Positions 41,369 through 50,760 of a DNA stretch of 64,000 nt are shown here, in pieces (positions within the stretch are counted from its first letter, which is position 1; each line of letters starts with the position of its first letter). The notes under the pieces were generated by a model that was not told the DNA's origin, made no database searches, and saw only the letters and a program-made list of their open reading frames with translations. The stretch comes from Treponema sp. UBA3862. Lineage in GTDB: Bacteria; Spirochaetota; Spirochaetia; Treponematales; Treponemataceae. Position numbers and translations under genes: made by a program. The DNA lies in NCBI GenBank assembly GCA_002392405.1, contig DGGY01000041.1, forward strand, positions 62,001-126,000, in the 5' to 3' direction.

Positions 41369-42799
41369 ATGAAAAATGATTTTATCAAAGTAAAAGTTGA
41401 GCAGTTCAATAAAAAATTCACACCGTCACAGATAAAAGTTCTGGCTGGAGCTGCAGTCTTTTTCTGTCTCGCCTTAACCGTTACTGTTTTTATCCTCTGG
41501 TCATCAGCCTACTTAAAACTTTCAAATATAAAACCTCTGTCAGAAGAACAGCGTTCATCCCTCAACGCTTTTTTAAATAATACTTATCCGCTGCAGCGCG
41601 GTGAAAACCTTAAAAAACTTCCCTACCCGATTGTAGAAGCAGACCTTGACGTAAAGGCAGGAAGCGCAGTTCTGGTTGATGCTTCAAACGGCTGTATTCT
41701 TTTTGAAAAAAATGCAGATGAACCGATTCCACCGGCCTCAATCACCAAACTTTTTGTAATGTACATTGTCTTTAAAGAAATTGAAGCGGGCACTCTTTCC
41801 CTGGATGAAACGGTTGCCCCGCCTGAAAACAGCTGGACTGTAAACATGCCGTCAGACGCAAGCCTGATGTTTTTAGGACAGGGCCAGATTGTTACTGTAA
41901 GGGAACTTTTAAAAGGACTTGCGGTTGCTTCAGGTAATGATGCTGCCCTCGCCCTTGCTTCTAAAATTTCAGGAAGTACAAAAGCATTTGTAGAAAGAAT
42001 GAACTATGAGGCTCAGGCTTTAGGTCTTACCCGCACACGTTTTGTTGAACCGAGCGGCTACTCAGAAAACAATATGACCACTGCACGTGAACTGGCTGAA
42101 TTCTGCCGCATTTACATAAACCGCTATCCTGAAAGCCTTAAAGACTACCACAGCGCTAAAGACATCCGCTACCCGCTTCAGGATAATCTTCCGTCCTGGC
42201 AGCGCTCTAAAGGTGACTCTCTTGCAGTCTATCAGAAAAACACAAACCCGCTTTTAGGCCTTATGGAAGGCTGCGACGGGCTTAAGACAGGCTTTATCTA
42301 TGAAAGCGGCTACAACCTTGCCCTTACAGCCGCAAGAAACGGGGTGCGCTTTCTTTCTATAACAATGAAAGGCCCTGGGACAGGCTCAAAACAGGGAAAT
42401 TATTACCGGGTTCAGGACGGGAACACAATGATGGAATGGGCTTTTTCTTCTTTTGCAGATTACTGCCCGTGGAAAAATATTGCCCAGAGCTACACGGTTG
42501 CAGTTCCTGGTGCAAAAGGAAAATATGTAAACCTTATTCCGGCATGGAATAATACAGTCACAGTTCCTCACATCAAGGGCACAACAGCACTTGAAGACGC
42601 TCAGAATATAACTGCAGAAGTTTCAATTCCCCGCTGGATTTACGGAGGCGTTGAACAGGGAAGCATTCACGGACAGATTCAGTATAAACTTGGAGACACC
42701 GTCCTTGAAACGGTGCCTCTTGTTGCTGACAGAAAGCTTTTAAAAGCCGGCCTCTGGGGAAGATTCTGGGGAAAACTTGCGCTCTTAAGGCTGCGGTAA
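41369..42799 (+). CDS. D-alanyl-D-alanine carboxypeptidase (S11 family)
   Basis: 476 residues; a penicillin-binding protein that trims pentapeptides in peptidoglycan. One N-terminal membrane anchor (about 24-46) is present rather than a cleavable signal. Serine-enzyme motifs: SxxK in PASITKLFVMY, SGN in AVASGNDAALA, and KTG in GLKTGFIYESGY. The C-terminal 110 residues form the beta-sandwich typical of DacA-type enzymes, ending in a basic, weakly amphipathic KAGLWGRFWGKLALLRLR that may hold the membrane. It is alone on its strand, with a terminator before it and a leftward gene converging after it. Confidence 0.93.
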   Translation: MKNDFIKVKVEQFNKKFTPSQIKVLAGAAVFFCLALTVTVFILWSSAYLKLSNIKPLSEEQRSSLNAFLNNTYPLQRGENLKKLPYPIVEADLDVKAGSAVLVDASNGCILFEKNADEPIPPASITKLFVMYIVFKEIEAGTLSLDETVAPPENSWTVNMPSDASLMFLGQGQIVTVRELLKGLAVASGNDAALALASKISGSTKAFVERMNYEAQALGLTRTRFVEPSGYSENNMTTARELAEFCRIYINRYPESLKDYHSAKDIRYPLQDNLPSWQRSKGDSLAVYQKNTNPLLGLMEGCDGLKTGFIYESGYNLALTAARNGVRFLSITMKGPGTGSKQGNYYRVQDGNTMMEWAFSSFADYCPWKNIAQSYTVAVPGAKGKYVNLIPAWNNTVTVPHIKGTTALEDAQNITAEVSIPRWIYGGVEQGSIHGQIQYKLGDTVLETVPLVADRKLLKAGLWGRFWGKLALLRLR

Positions 42800-42821
42800 G
42801 TCTCAAAACCACTCAAGTTTT

Positions 42822-45032
42822 TTACATATTCTTAAAATCAGAAAAATCAAAGCCTTCATTTAAAAGACTTTCAATAAGAAGATCTATTTTTTCATAAAGA
42901 TAATCACTTCTTGTGCCTTTCGAAAGGCCTGCACTTACCGGAATTATGCTTCCGTCTGTCGCATTTTCTGCATAGAAAGAAATAAGTTCTGAAGCACTCA
43001 AATAACCAGGTTTACCCTTTGCCGCATCCTCAAGAGTTACTGTATCTAAAGAAAAACGTCCTGCTTCAACATAGCGGTAACCGCAGTTTTTTCCGGCATT
43101 TTTAATTGTCTGGTTTGATTTATAAAAAGGAGCATGCCAGATAAGGCTTAACTCTTTGTCTGTTGCCTGGAAAAATTCATCTTCGTTTCGTGCCAGTCCC
43201 CGGCGGATAAAGTTTTCATCTACCAGAAAGCCTTTTGCAGTAAGTTCAGCACTTGTAAAAAACATTGCCCCGCAGTCAAAACCACTTTTTACTATCTGTC
43301 TTGTTTCTTTTGGATAGCGGCGGATAAATTCTCCGTTTACAAAGAAAGTTGCAGGAATTTTATATTTATTAAGGACACTTATGATTGTGCTTAAACCTGT
43401 TGAATCATCAAGAGCATCAATAACCAGGCAGATTTTTCTGTTCGCATCAGTTTTTACTGCAGTTTCTGGAAAATAAGGTTTTGTAACTGCTTTTCCTGAA
43501 AGAGTTCGGACATAAAGTGTGCTCGAAAACTTTTTATTAGGAGTATTTCCTGTAAATACGCGGTATTTTCCGTTCTGAACTGTGCCTTCTGTATTTTCAG
43601 GTCTTGTCTGACAGCGGCTCCATTTTCCAGAAGTCATATCATAGTCATACCAGACACCGCTTCTGACCGGATCTTCACCGCATACAGAAGTCTGAGAGTT
43701 CCATACGGCATTTGAACAGGCAGAAAGAAATAAAATCCTGTAGCTGCTTTTATCTCCGCCTGTACCGATATTCCACTGGCGCACGGTTGATTCTCCGCCG
43801 ACAAAAAGAACATCATTTCCACTCCAGATATAAGAAAGGACTTTTTCACCGTCAAGACGGTTTAAAAGTTTCCAGTCTGAAAGATCATATACAAAAACAG
43901 AAGTTCCCTGAGAAAAAGCGCCCTTTCTGCCGTCTTCACTTATTACGATATCTCCTGTTTCTTTTAAAACTGCAAGAGTTTTAAGTGACTGTCCCAGCTG
44001 GGCAACGCAGGTCTTCTGATTTCCGTCTTCAAATCCTAAAACATCGATCCATAAAAGACATTCATCCTGTGCATTCCAGAAAGTTTTTACCTGAACCACA
44101 TTTCCGTTCAAATCAGTAATTGTTTTTGAAAATACAGGAATTAAATATTCAAAGCCTTTTTCTTCAAGATAAAAAAGACTGGCAATTTTATTGGACTGAA
44201 TTAAAACAAGATTTGTTACTGTCTGATTAACTGAAAAACTGTCCCTGTAACCGTTGAAGCTCACAGGCAGGCGGCCCGTTACAGTTCCTGTTCCCACCAT
44301 ATCAGAATAAAGACCGCGTGTATAAAGTTCAGTAGAATTGATGCAGTAAATAAGGTCGTTATCAATATAAATTAAAGTCTTTGGATTTGCCCAGTATACA
44401 CTGGCAATTGTACCCCGCCCTATTTTTCTGTAGCTTTCAGTAAGCTGCACTTTCTGAAAAGCGGCCTTAGGATCACAGAAATACACTACGCCGTCTTTTT
44501 CATAAAGAAGGCTTGAACTGTCCGGATTCCAGTGAACAGGAACTTTTTCATAATCAAGTGAAGCATTTTTATTAAGAACAGTTTCCTGCAGGGTTGAAGC
44601 GTTTTTTAAGACAAGTTCACCGCTAACAGCTCCTGTTTTTTTGATGGCGCAGATCCATTTTCCGTCAGGACTTACGCTTTGAGGAAGCTGTCTTTCTGCA
44701 TATACAGGAATTGAATCTGTACGCGAAACCCAGGCAAGATTCTGGTCGGCAACGTTCCAGCGCGCAGTCCCCCAGCGGTTTCTTACCTGAAGTACAGAAC
44801 CTTTTGAAAGAAGCTCCATTTTTTCAGGATAGCAGGTAAGAATTTTTGCAGTTGAAAGAGAAGCCGCATCACCTAAAAATGCAGCTGCATACTCAGGACT
44901 TCCGCTGATTTTATGATTTACAGAAAAAAGAAGTTTTCCCTCATCATTGAGATTTGGATTTTCAAAAGAAATATCTGCGTAAACACAAAAAGCGGCTGTA
45001 AGTAAAACAACCGCTGTCAGCTTTTTTTTCAT
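42822..45032 (-). CDS. Periplasmic beta-propeller protein with degenerate polysaccharide-deacetylase domain
   Basis: 736 residues with signal peptide (MKKKLTAVVLLTAAFCVYA). Residues about 40-480 contain WD/TolB-like blades (SVSPDGKWICAIKKTG, VHWNPDSSSLLYEKDGVVYF, GNDVLFVGGESTVRQWNIGT). Residues about 530-736 have the NodB/polysaccharide-deacetylase fold: KYKIPATFFVNGEFIRRYPK is well kept and APFYKSN recalls motif 3. The metal site is lost: TFDDG is VIDALDD, and the His-x3-His motif is CGAMFFTSAEL. It is probably a non-enzymatic glycan- or peptidoglycan-binding protein (inference). Its ATG overlaps the upstream zinc-ribbon gene by four bases (ATGA), so the two are translated together. Confidence 0.6.
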   Translation of the reverse strand: MKKKLTAVVLLTAAFCVYADISFENPNLNDEGKLLFSVNHKISGSPEYAAAFLGDAASLSTAKILTCYPEKMELLSKGSVLQVRNRWGTARWNVADQNLAWVSRTDSIPVYAERQLPQSVSPDGKWICAIKKTGAVSGELVLKNASTLQETVLNKNASLDYEKVPVHWNPDSSSLLYEKDGVVYFCDPKAAFQKVQLTESYRKIGRGTIASVYWANPKTLIYIDNDLIYCINSTELYTRGLYSDMVGTGTVTGRLPVSFNGYRDSFSVNQTVTNLVLIQSNKIASLFYLEEKGFEYLIPVFSKTITDLNGNVVQVKTFWNAQDECLLWIDVLGFEDGNQKTCVAQLGQSLKTLAVLKETGDIVISEDGRKGAFSQGTSVFVYDLSDWKLLNRLDGEKVLSYIWSGNDVLFVGGESTVRQWNIGTGGDKSSYRILFLSACSNAVWNSQTSVCGEDPVRSGVWYDYDMTSGKWSRCQTRPENTEGTVQNGKYRVFTGNTPNKKFSSTLYVRTLSGKAVTKPYFPETAVKTDANRKICLVIDALDDSTGLSTIISVLNKYKIPATFFVNGEFIRRYPKETRQIVKSGFDCGAMFFTSAELTAKGFLVDENFIRRGLARNEDEFFQATDKELSLIWHAPFYKSNQTIKNAGKNCGYRYVEAGRFSLDTVTLEDAAKGKPGYLSASELISFYAENATDGSIIPVSAGLSKGTRSDYLYEKIDLLIESLLNEGFDFSDFKNM

Positions 45033-45271
45033 TTAGCCATCTCCGCACTTAAAGCCAGAATCGAAAGGTCCTGTTCAAGATCGTCCAGTTCCTTTTCCAG
45101 TTTTGCAAGACGCCTTGCCCTGTCCTCCGCCTGCTTTTCTTCAAGCTGCTTAAAGACAGCATCAAGTGCATCCTGTTTATTATGCATTTTTTCCTGACCG
45201 CACCACGGGCAGTAAAGAAAGTCATTGTCAATTGTACGTCCGCAGCCGCCGCAAACACAAACTGATTTCAT
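45029..45271 (-). CDS. Small zinc-ribbon coiled-coil protein
   Basis: 80 residues. An N-terminal zinc ribbon with two pairs of Cys, CGGCGRTIDNDFLYCPWCGQ, is followed by a charged helix at about 30-75 (EEKQAEDRARRLAKLEKELD) predicted to form a coiled coil. No signal peptide, so cytoplasmic. The function is unknown; it may bind a nucleic acid or a partner protein. It is sandwiched between an M23 peptidase gene (15 nt upstream) and the deacetylase-like gene (4-nt overlap), implying one operon. Confidence 0.75.
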   Translation of the reverse strand: MKSVCVCGGCGRTIDNDFLYCPWCGQEKMHNKQDALDAVFKQLEEKQAEDRARRLAKLEKELDDLEQDLSILALSAEMAK

Positions 45272-45286
45272 ATTTTAATTCCTGTT

Positions 45287-46471
45287 CTATCTTTTGATTA
45301 AACTAAGCGGATCTACCAGCTTAGAGTTTTTATAAACTGTAAAATGAAGGTGAGGTCCCGTTGAGTAACCTGTTGAACCTACAAGACCGATTCTTGTTCC
45401 CTGGCTTACGGTCTGACCTGTACGGCAGAGTGTTTTTGACATATGTCCGTAAAGGGTCTGATAACCGTTTCCATGATTAATTATAACATAATTTCCAAAA
45501 ATACTGCTCCATCCGACATAAACAACTTTTCCGCTCATTGTACAGAGAATAGGAGTTCCGGTCGGACAGGCAAGATCAATACCGGTATGTCTTGAAGCAA
45601 CGCCTGTAAACGGATCTGCACGAGGTCCAAAATAACTTGAAATGCGGTATTTTGCAGTAATCGGGCAGATGAAAAGTTCTCCCATTGCCTTACGCAGCGA
45701 GGCTGAATCCATTCTTGCACCGGGAATAAAAAGTTCCTGACCGACACTTAAGATACCGTTTGTAAGGTCATTTACATCAACAAGCTGTTCTACTGTTACA
45801 GAATATCTTGAAGCAATCGAGTTTAAAGAATCTCCCCTGCCCGCTCTGTAAGTAAGACCGTCCTGATTTGGAATACGGAGTTTCTGTCCTGCGCGTAAAG
45901 TACGGACATTATCAATTCCATTGACTGCAATAAGTGTAGAAATATTTGTAAGACCTGATTTTAAGGCAATTGAAGAAATTGTATCTCCGCTTTTTACTTT
46001 ATAAGTCTGATATGCAACTGCTTTTGCGATTCCAAGAGAACCGGCAGTAAGAATCTTTCCGTCATCACCGATTACATTGCCGTTTTCATCAAAGCTTCCG
46101 CCAGTATTCTGCATTGCAAATTTAGTCATTGCCCCGTTAAGAATATCAAGCTCATTTTCATAGGAAAGACCAAGCTTTAAAGGACCCGTATAACTTTCAA
46201 AATAAGAAAAAGCTTTAAAAAGACCGTAAGGAACTGTTACTGCAATAAAAAGACAGCAGCATAATGTTGTCAGACGTACAGGACGAAGCAAAGACCAGAA
46301 ATTGATTTTTGGCACGCGTACAAAATCAAATGCCAGAAGCCCCTTAAGTTTTCTTGAATTTTCAAAATCTCCGAAATCCCGGGTCTTTGTCTTTAACTTT
46401 AATAAAAAACTTTTTGGTCCGGCTGAACTCCTGTTTCTACAGGAAGAGCCTACATAACTGATAATCTGCAT
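45287..46471 (-). CDS. LysM/M23-type cell-wall peptidase
   Basis: 394 residues from ATG 46471; a TTG at 46492 would add seven. A cytoplasmic basic stretch of about 60 residues precedes a membrane segment (about 66-85). Two LysM domains follow at about 155-205 (YKVKSGDTISSIALKSGLTN) and 205-250 (YRAGRGDSLNSIASRYSVTV). The C-terminal M23 domain has SRHTGIDLACPTGTPI (His, Asp) and HLHFTVYKN, the LytM metal motifs, so it looks catalytically intact and cleaves peptidoglycan cross-bridges, or activates amidases. There is no Shine-Dalgarno sequence, and GATAAT ends 6 nt before the ATG. It is divergent from lepB with only about 22 nt between start codons. Confidence 0.88.
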   Translation of the reverse strand: MQIISYVGSSCRNRSSAGPKSFLLKLKTKTRDFGDFENSRKLKGLLAFDFVRVPKINFWSLLRPVRLTTLCCCLFIAVTVPYGLFKAFSYFESYTGPLKLGLSYENELDILNGAMTKFAMQNTGGSFDENGNVIGDDGKILTAGSLGIAKAVAYQTYKVKSGDTISSIALKSGLTNISTLIAVNGIDNVRTLRAGQKLRIPNQDGLTYRAGRGDSLNSIASRYSVTVEQLVDVNDLTNGILSVGQELFIPGARMDSASLRKAMGELFICPITAKYRISSYFGPRADPFTGVASRHTGIDLACPTGTPILCTMSGKVVYVGWSSIFGNYVIINHGNGYQTLYGHMSKTLCRTGQTVSQGTRIGLVGSTGYSTGPHLHFTVYKNSKLVDPLSLIKR

Positions 46472-46493
46472 ATATCTATTATCGGAAATCAAA

Positions 46494-47033
46494 ATGCGTT
46501 ATATTAGAAAAAACATGAACTCACAAAACCTTTCAAAAAGTAATAAACATGCACTGCTCATCATCTGCCTCGGTATTTTTGCCGGAGTTCTGCTCAAACT
46601 GTTTGTAATTGATTTTCTTCATGTTTCAGGCATATCGATGGAACCTGCTATAAAAGATAAATCCGTACTTGCCGTAAATAAACTTCATTACGGACTTATT
46701 AAGCCCTGGTCAAATCATCTGCTTGTCAAATGGCGGAAAGTTCAGCCGGGCGATGCAGTTATTTATCTGTATAATAATAAAATAGTCGTAAAAAGATGTG
46801 CCGCTGTTTCAGGACAATTACTGGAATATTCAGCAAAACCAGTATATACTTTAAAAACAGGGGATAAAGTCATTCCTTTGACAAAACTTCAGTACCTCAA
46901 TTTATGCACAGTAAATCAGGTACCGGAAGGCTACATTCTTGCCGTCGGAGATAATTATGAACATTCCATCGATTCCAGGGATTACGGCTTTGTCAAAGAA
47001 ATAAATGTGCTGGGTAAAGTTTTATGCAGGTGA
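46494..47033 (+). CDS. lepB: Signal peptidase I
   Basis: 179 residues, short for a leader peptidase. One membrane helix (about 20-40) precedes the catalytic Ser in HVSGISMEPAIKDKSVLAVN and the general-base Lys in NNKIVVKRCAAVSG. The C-terminal box is VGDNYEHSIDSRDYGFV. It cleaves Sec signal peptides on the outer face of the inner membrane. A second ATG at 46515 (MNSQNLSKSN) is an alternative start; neither has a good Shine-Dalgarno sequence. The stop overlaps the ftsI-type start by ten bases, so the two are translationally coupled. Confidence 0.9.
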   Translation: MRYIRKNMNSQNLSKSNKHALLIICLGIFAGVLLKLFVIDFLHVSGISMEPAIKDKSVLAVNKLHYGLIKPWSNHLLVKWRKVQPGDAVIYLYNNKIVVKRCAAVSGQLLEYSAKPVYTLKTGDKVIPLTKLQYLNLCTVNQVPEGYILAVGDNYEHSIDSRDYGFVKEINVLGKVLCR

Positions 47034-48904
47034 ACGGTTACTTAAAAAAATTAAGGGTATATATTCTGTGTGCTCTTGCCGCAGTTTTTGCTCTGTACGT
47101 ATTCTATAAATACGCCGTCCTCGCTTTTAAACCAGTCACTGAACAGAAAACCTGGTCTCCCCTTGTTCAGCGAGGTTCAATCTTCGACAAAAACGGAAAA
47201 CCTCTCGCAGTTTCAACCAATTTCTATCATGTGGGCGTTACTCCGTCTTCAATAAAAGACCTGGGCCAGTTTGCAAGGCTTTTTGCCCCTGTTCTTGAAT
47301 TAAGCGAAACAGAACTTACCGCAACGATTGCAGCCGCCTCAAACTCTTCTTTTGTCTACATAAAAAAGAAAATCGACCAGAATACCTATGAACTTCTCCG
47401 TGACATAACCGACAAAAACGGTCTCATTTCTGCAGTCCGCTTTGACAGGATTCCCGGCCGCGTATACCCTGAAAACAACCTTGCAAGCCAGGTAATCGGC
47501 TACATGGGAAACGACGGAACAGGTCTTGCAGGAATTGAATACACACAGCAGAACACCCTTTCACCTCCTGTAAATCCAGAGGCACCTGTAGATGTAGCAG
47601 GAAAAAATGTCTATCTTACACTTGATGCAAACCTTCAGTTCAAGCTTGAAAAAGTTGCAAGAGATGCCATTACAAAAACTCAGGCAGCAAGCCTCATGCT
47701 CATTGCAGCAGAAGCAAAGACAGGAGAAATACTTTCATATATTTCACTGCCGTCAGTAAACTTAAACGAATACACAACTGCATCCCAGGAAGAAATGAAA
47801 GACCGCCCGGCAACAGAAAGCTACGAACCGGGTTCAGTTTTTAAAATCTTTTCAATTGCAAACTTTTTTGATTCAGGAGCAATTTCAGAAAAGGATATTT
47901 TCTTATGCGACGGAATCTATGAAAAAAGGACAAACTCAGGCGAACGCATAAAAATCACCTGTCTTGACCACCACGGCTGGATTACAGCCCGCGACGCCTT
48001 AAAATATTCCTGTAACGATGCACTCGCACAGATGTCAGAAAAAATTGAAAGCGAGCAGTTCCTTGCGCGAATCAGAAATTTCGGATTCGGCTCAAAAACC
48101 GGAATTGAACTCCCGGGAGAAACAGCCGGCGCTGTCAGAAACACAAGCGACCGTTTCTGGTCAGCCCGCTCAAAACCGACAATTGCAATCGGTCAGGAAA
48201 TTTCTGTAAGCGCCCTTCAGATGGTACAGGCCGCAACAGCAATTGCTAACGGAGGCTATCCTTCCCGCCTTACTTTAATCAAAAAGATTACAAGCCAGTC
48301 TGGCGTTGAAGAATACGTACATCAGCCTGCATTAAAAAATCAGGTAATCAGTGAAAAGACAGCGCGCTATATTTTAAGCTGTATGCAGACTGTAGCACAG
48401 GCAGGAACCGGATCAAGGGCAAATCTCGGCGATATTTCAATCGGTGTAAAAACAGGTACTGCGCAGATGGCAGATCCAGTAAACGGCGGCTATTCTAAGA
48501 CAGACTTCATCTCAAACTGTATTGCAATTTTCCCTGTAGAAAAACCTGAAATCATCCTCTACATCGTAATTGAAAAAGCAAAGGGCGAAACCTATGCGGG
48601 ACGAATTGTAGCACCAGTTATCGGTGAAGCCGCAAGTATAATCATCGACCATCTTGGTATGAGCCGCGGCGGAGCCGCAAGCCTTGCGCATAACGGACTT
48701 ATAAAAATCGAAAGTGATGCAGAAATCAAGATAGGCAATAAAGTTCCAGATTTTACAGGCCTTCCAAAGAGAAGCCTTCTGCAGCTTTTAAACCGCAAAG
48801 ACATAAAAATAAAAATCAACGGAAACGGCTGGGTAACTGACCAGAATCCAAAACCGGGCGAAACTCTTACTCAGGAAACGGAAATTGAACTCTATCTGGA
48901 ATAA
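47024..48904 (+). CDS. ftsI: Peptidoglycan D,D-transpeptidase (FtsI/PBP2-type) with C-terminal PASTA domain
   Basis: 626 residues, a class B penicillin-binding protein. A membrane anchor (about 11-32) and dimerisation region (VQRGSIFDKNGKPLAVSTNF, SQVIGYMGNDGTGLAGIEY) precede the transpeptidase. Motifs: SxxK in YEPGSVFKIFSIA, SxN in YSCNDALAQMS, KTG in GVKTGTAQMADP. The last 60 residues are a PASTA domain (KVPDFTGLPKRSLLQLLNRK). The septal subclass FtsI is favoured over elongasome PBP2 by layout and the PASTA domain, but this is not proven. It overlaps lepB upstream and the DUF115-like gene downstream (20 bases), forming a tight operon. Confidence 0.92.
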   Translation: MQVNGYLKKLRVYILCALAAVFALYVFYKYAVLAFKPVTEQKTWSPLVQRGSIFDKNGKPLAVSTNFYHVGVTPSSIKDLGQFARLFAPVLELSETELTATIAAASNSSFVYIKKKIDQNTYELLRDITDKNGLISAVRFDRIPGRVYPENNLASQVIGYMGNDGTGLAGIEYTQQNTLSPPVNPEAPVDVAGKNVYLTLDANLQFKLEKVARDAITKTQAASLMLIAAEAKTGEILSYISLPSVNLNEYTTASQEEMKDRPATESYEPGSVFKIFSIANFFDSGAISEKDIFLCDGIYEKRTNSGERIKITCLDHHGWITARDALKYSCNDALAQMSEKIESEQFLARIRNFGFGSKTGIELPGETAGAVRNTSDRFWSARSKPTIAIGQEISVSALQMVQAATAIANGGYPSRLTLIKKITSQSGVEEYVHQPALKNQVISEKTARYILSCMQTVAQAGTGSRANLGDISIGVKTGTAQMADPVNGGYSKTDFISNCIAIFPVEKPEIILYIVIEKAKGETYAGRIVAPVIGEAASIIIDHLGMSRGGAASLAHNGLIKIESDAEIKIGNKVPDFTGLPKRSLLQLLNRKDIKIKINGNGWVTDQNPKPGETLTQETEIELYLE

Positions 48905-50705
48905 AAATATCAGTCTTTTTTCTCAGAGATTTCCTTCTCTTGCAAAAGAACTTAATTTATTGAATATGACAGAACCAGAATTTGATTTCTGGGAAGTCCT
49001 GCCGTCAAAAGCGGGAGAATTAACCGCAAAAGAAAACGGTCTACTCCTTCACTCAGCTTATAATCCCCTTCGCGAAGCTGAAAGTGCTGTAAAAACAATA
49101 AAAAGCGAAAATATCTGGGCTGCAGCCTTTTTCTCAATGGGCTTAGGCTATGCCCCGCTTGAATACGCAAAAACCTTTCCTGACGAAACAATAATAATTG
49201 TTGAGCCCTCCCCTGACTTCTTTTTTGCCGCATTAAAATACACTGACTTCGAAACTCTTTTTAAACACAAAAGCCTGATTCTTCTTCTTGAGGCACAGCT
49301 TCAGGAAGTAACAGCCTTAATTGAAGGAAGCGCAGGCTTTAATCACACGGCAGTAATCGAAAACAAAAACCAGACGGCTCATGCCCGTTCCTACTTTGAT
49401 TCACTGAAAGCCTTAATTGAACGCAACAAACAGAAAGTAAAAATTAACAGCGCAACACTGGAAAAATTTTCCCGGCTCTGGCTTAAAAACAGCTGCAAAA
49501 ATATCAAAGCATTCGGAAAACTCGAGGGTGTAAAAATCTACACAGAAAAATGTCCTCCTGATCTTCCAGTTCTTCTTGTAAGTGCAGGCCCAACCCTCAG
49601 CGAAGTTTTACCTCACTTAAAGGAACTTAAAAAGAGGATGCTCATTGTTGCAGTAGACACAGCTCTAAGAGCCTGCTTAAAGAACGGCGTTGAACCTGAT
49701 TTTATTGTTCTTACAGATCCCCAGTATTATGCATGGCGCCATATTGCAGGCTTAAAAAGTCCCTCAAGCGTATTGATTACAGAATCTGCCGCATGGCCTT
49801 CAGTTTACCGCTTCAACTGCCGCAAAACAGTTCTCTGCTCCTCCCTCTTTCCTCTCGGACAGTTCTTTGAAAAAAAACTTGGAGAAAAAGGTCAGCTCGG
49901 CTCAGGAGGTTCAGTTTCAACGACTGCCTGGGATTTTGCCCGTCTTACAGGAACAAAAAACATTTACTGCGCAGGACTTGATTTAGGCTACCCGAGGTCA
50001 GAAAGCCATATCCGCGGTTCTCTTTTTGAAGAAGCTTCTCATCTTAGTTCCTGCCGCACAAAAACTTCTGAGCAGAAACTTGCACTTTCTTTATTCTCTT
50101 CAGGAAAAGAAAGCGTTTTTGACTATGATGGAAAACCGCTTTTTACAGACAGCAAAATGAAAATGTTTGCCTGGTGGTTTGAAAGTCAGGCACAAAAATT
50201 CACGGAAGTTAATTCCTGGTCGCTTTCTTCAAAATCCTTTGCAATTCCTGGATTTAAAGTGAAAAACACAGAAGAACTTTTAAATCTAAAAGAGGCAGAA
50301 GAATTAAAAAAAGTTTTTTTTGAAGCAGAAAAAAACGCCTCCACTTCAATGCGCACTGAATATGAAGAATCTTTCAACAGGGCGCTGAAAGAACTTAACG
50401 AAGGTTTTGAAGAATTATACTCCCTAGCAAAAAAAGGACAGAACCTGTGCTCAAAAATGCTTTCAAACTCAAATCCGCAAAAAGAAAGGGAAGCCTTAAA
50501 AGAACTTGAACAGACAGATAATCTGATTCTTCACTCAAAGCAGAAAGAAGCTGCCTCCCTTGTTTTTCCGACAGAAAGCCGCCTGAATAAAATATTTGAA
50601 GAAACAGTTTTTCCGCAGGATAAAAGCAAGGCACTTTTCTTAAAATCTAAAATCATCTACACAGAGCTCCTCGAATCAATCCGCCTCTACAAAAAATATT
50701 TATAA
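48885..50705 (+). CDS. DUF115 / Maf-like protein (MptE-like fold)
   Basis: 606 residues. The central region (about 190-420) is the DUF115/6-hydroxymethylpterin-pyrophosphokinase-like domain: LPVLLVSAGPTLSEVLPHLK, LIVAVDTALRACLKNGVEPD, FIVLTDPQYYAWRHI, QLGSGGSVSTTAWDFARLTG and YCAGLDLGYPRSESHIRGSL. In Campylobacter, Aeromonas and other flagellates such proteins (motility-associated factors) attach sugars such as pseudaminic or legionaminic acid to flagellin; a similar role for treponeme flagellar or surface glycans is inferred. The N- and C-terminal parts are helical. Its start codon lies inside ftsI and no other flagellar gene is nearby. Confidence 0.8.
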   Translation: MNSIWNKNISLFSQRFPSLAKELNLLNMTEPEFDFWEVLPSKAGELTAKENGLLLHSAYNPLREAESAVKTIKSENIWAAAFFSMGLGYAPLEYAKTFPDETIIIVEPSPDFFFAALKYTDFETLFKHKSLILLLEAQLQEVTALIEGSAGFNHTAVIENKNQTAHARSYFDSLKALIERNKQKVKINSATLEKFSRLWLKNSCKNIKAFGKLEGVKIYTEKCPPDLPVLLVSAGPTLSEVLPHLKELKKRMLIVAVDTALRACLKNGVEPDFIVLTDPQYYAWRHIAGLKSPSSVLITESAAWPSVYRFNCRKTVLCSSLFPLGQFFEKKLGEKGQLGSGGSVSTTAWDFARLTGTKNIYCAGLDLGYPRSESHIRGSLFEEASHLSSCRTKTSEQKLALSLFSSGKESVFDYDGKPLFTDSKMKMFAWWFESQAQKFTEVNSWSLSSKSFAIPGFKVKNTEELLNLKEAEELKKVFFEAEKNASTSMRTEYEESFNRALKELNEGFEELYSLAKKGQNLCSKMLSNSNPQKEREALKELEQTDNLILHSKQKEAASLVFPTESRLNKIFEETVFPQDKSKALFLKSKIIYTELLESIRLYKKYL

Positions 50706-50760
50706 ATTGCCCTAAAGTCCGCCCGGTTTTCATTCGATAATTTAAATGTCTTTAGTTAAT

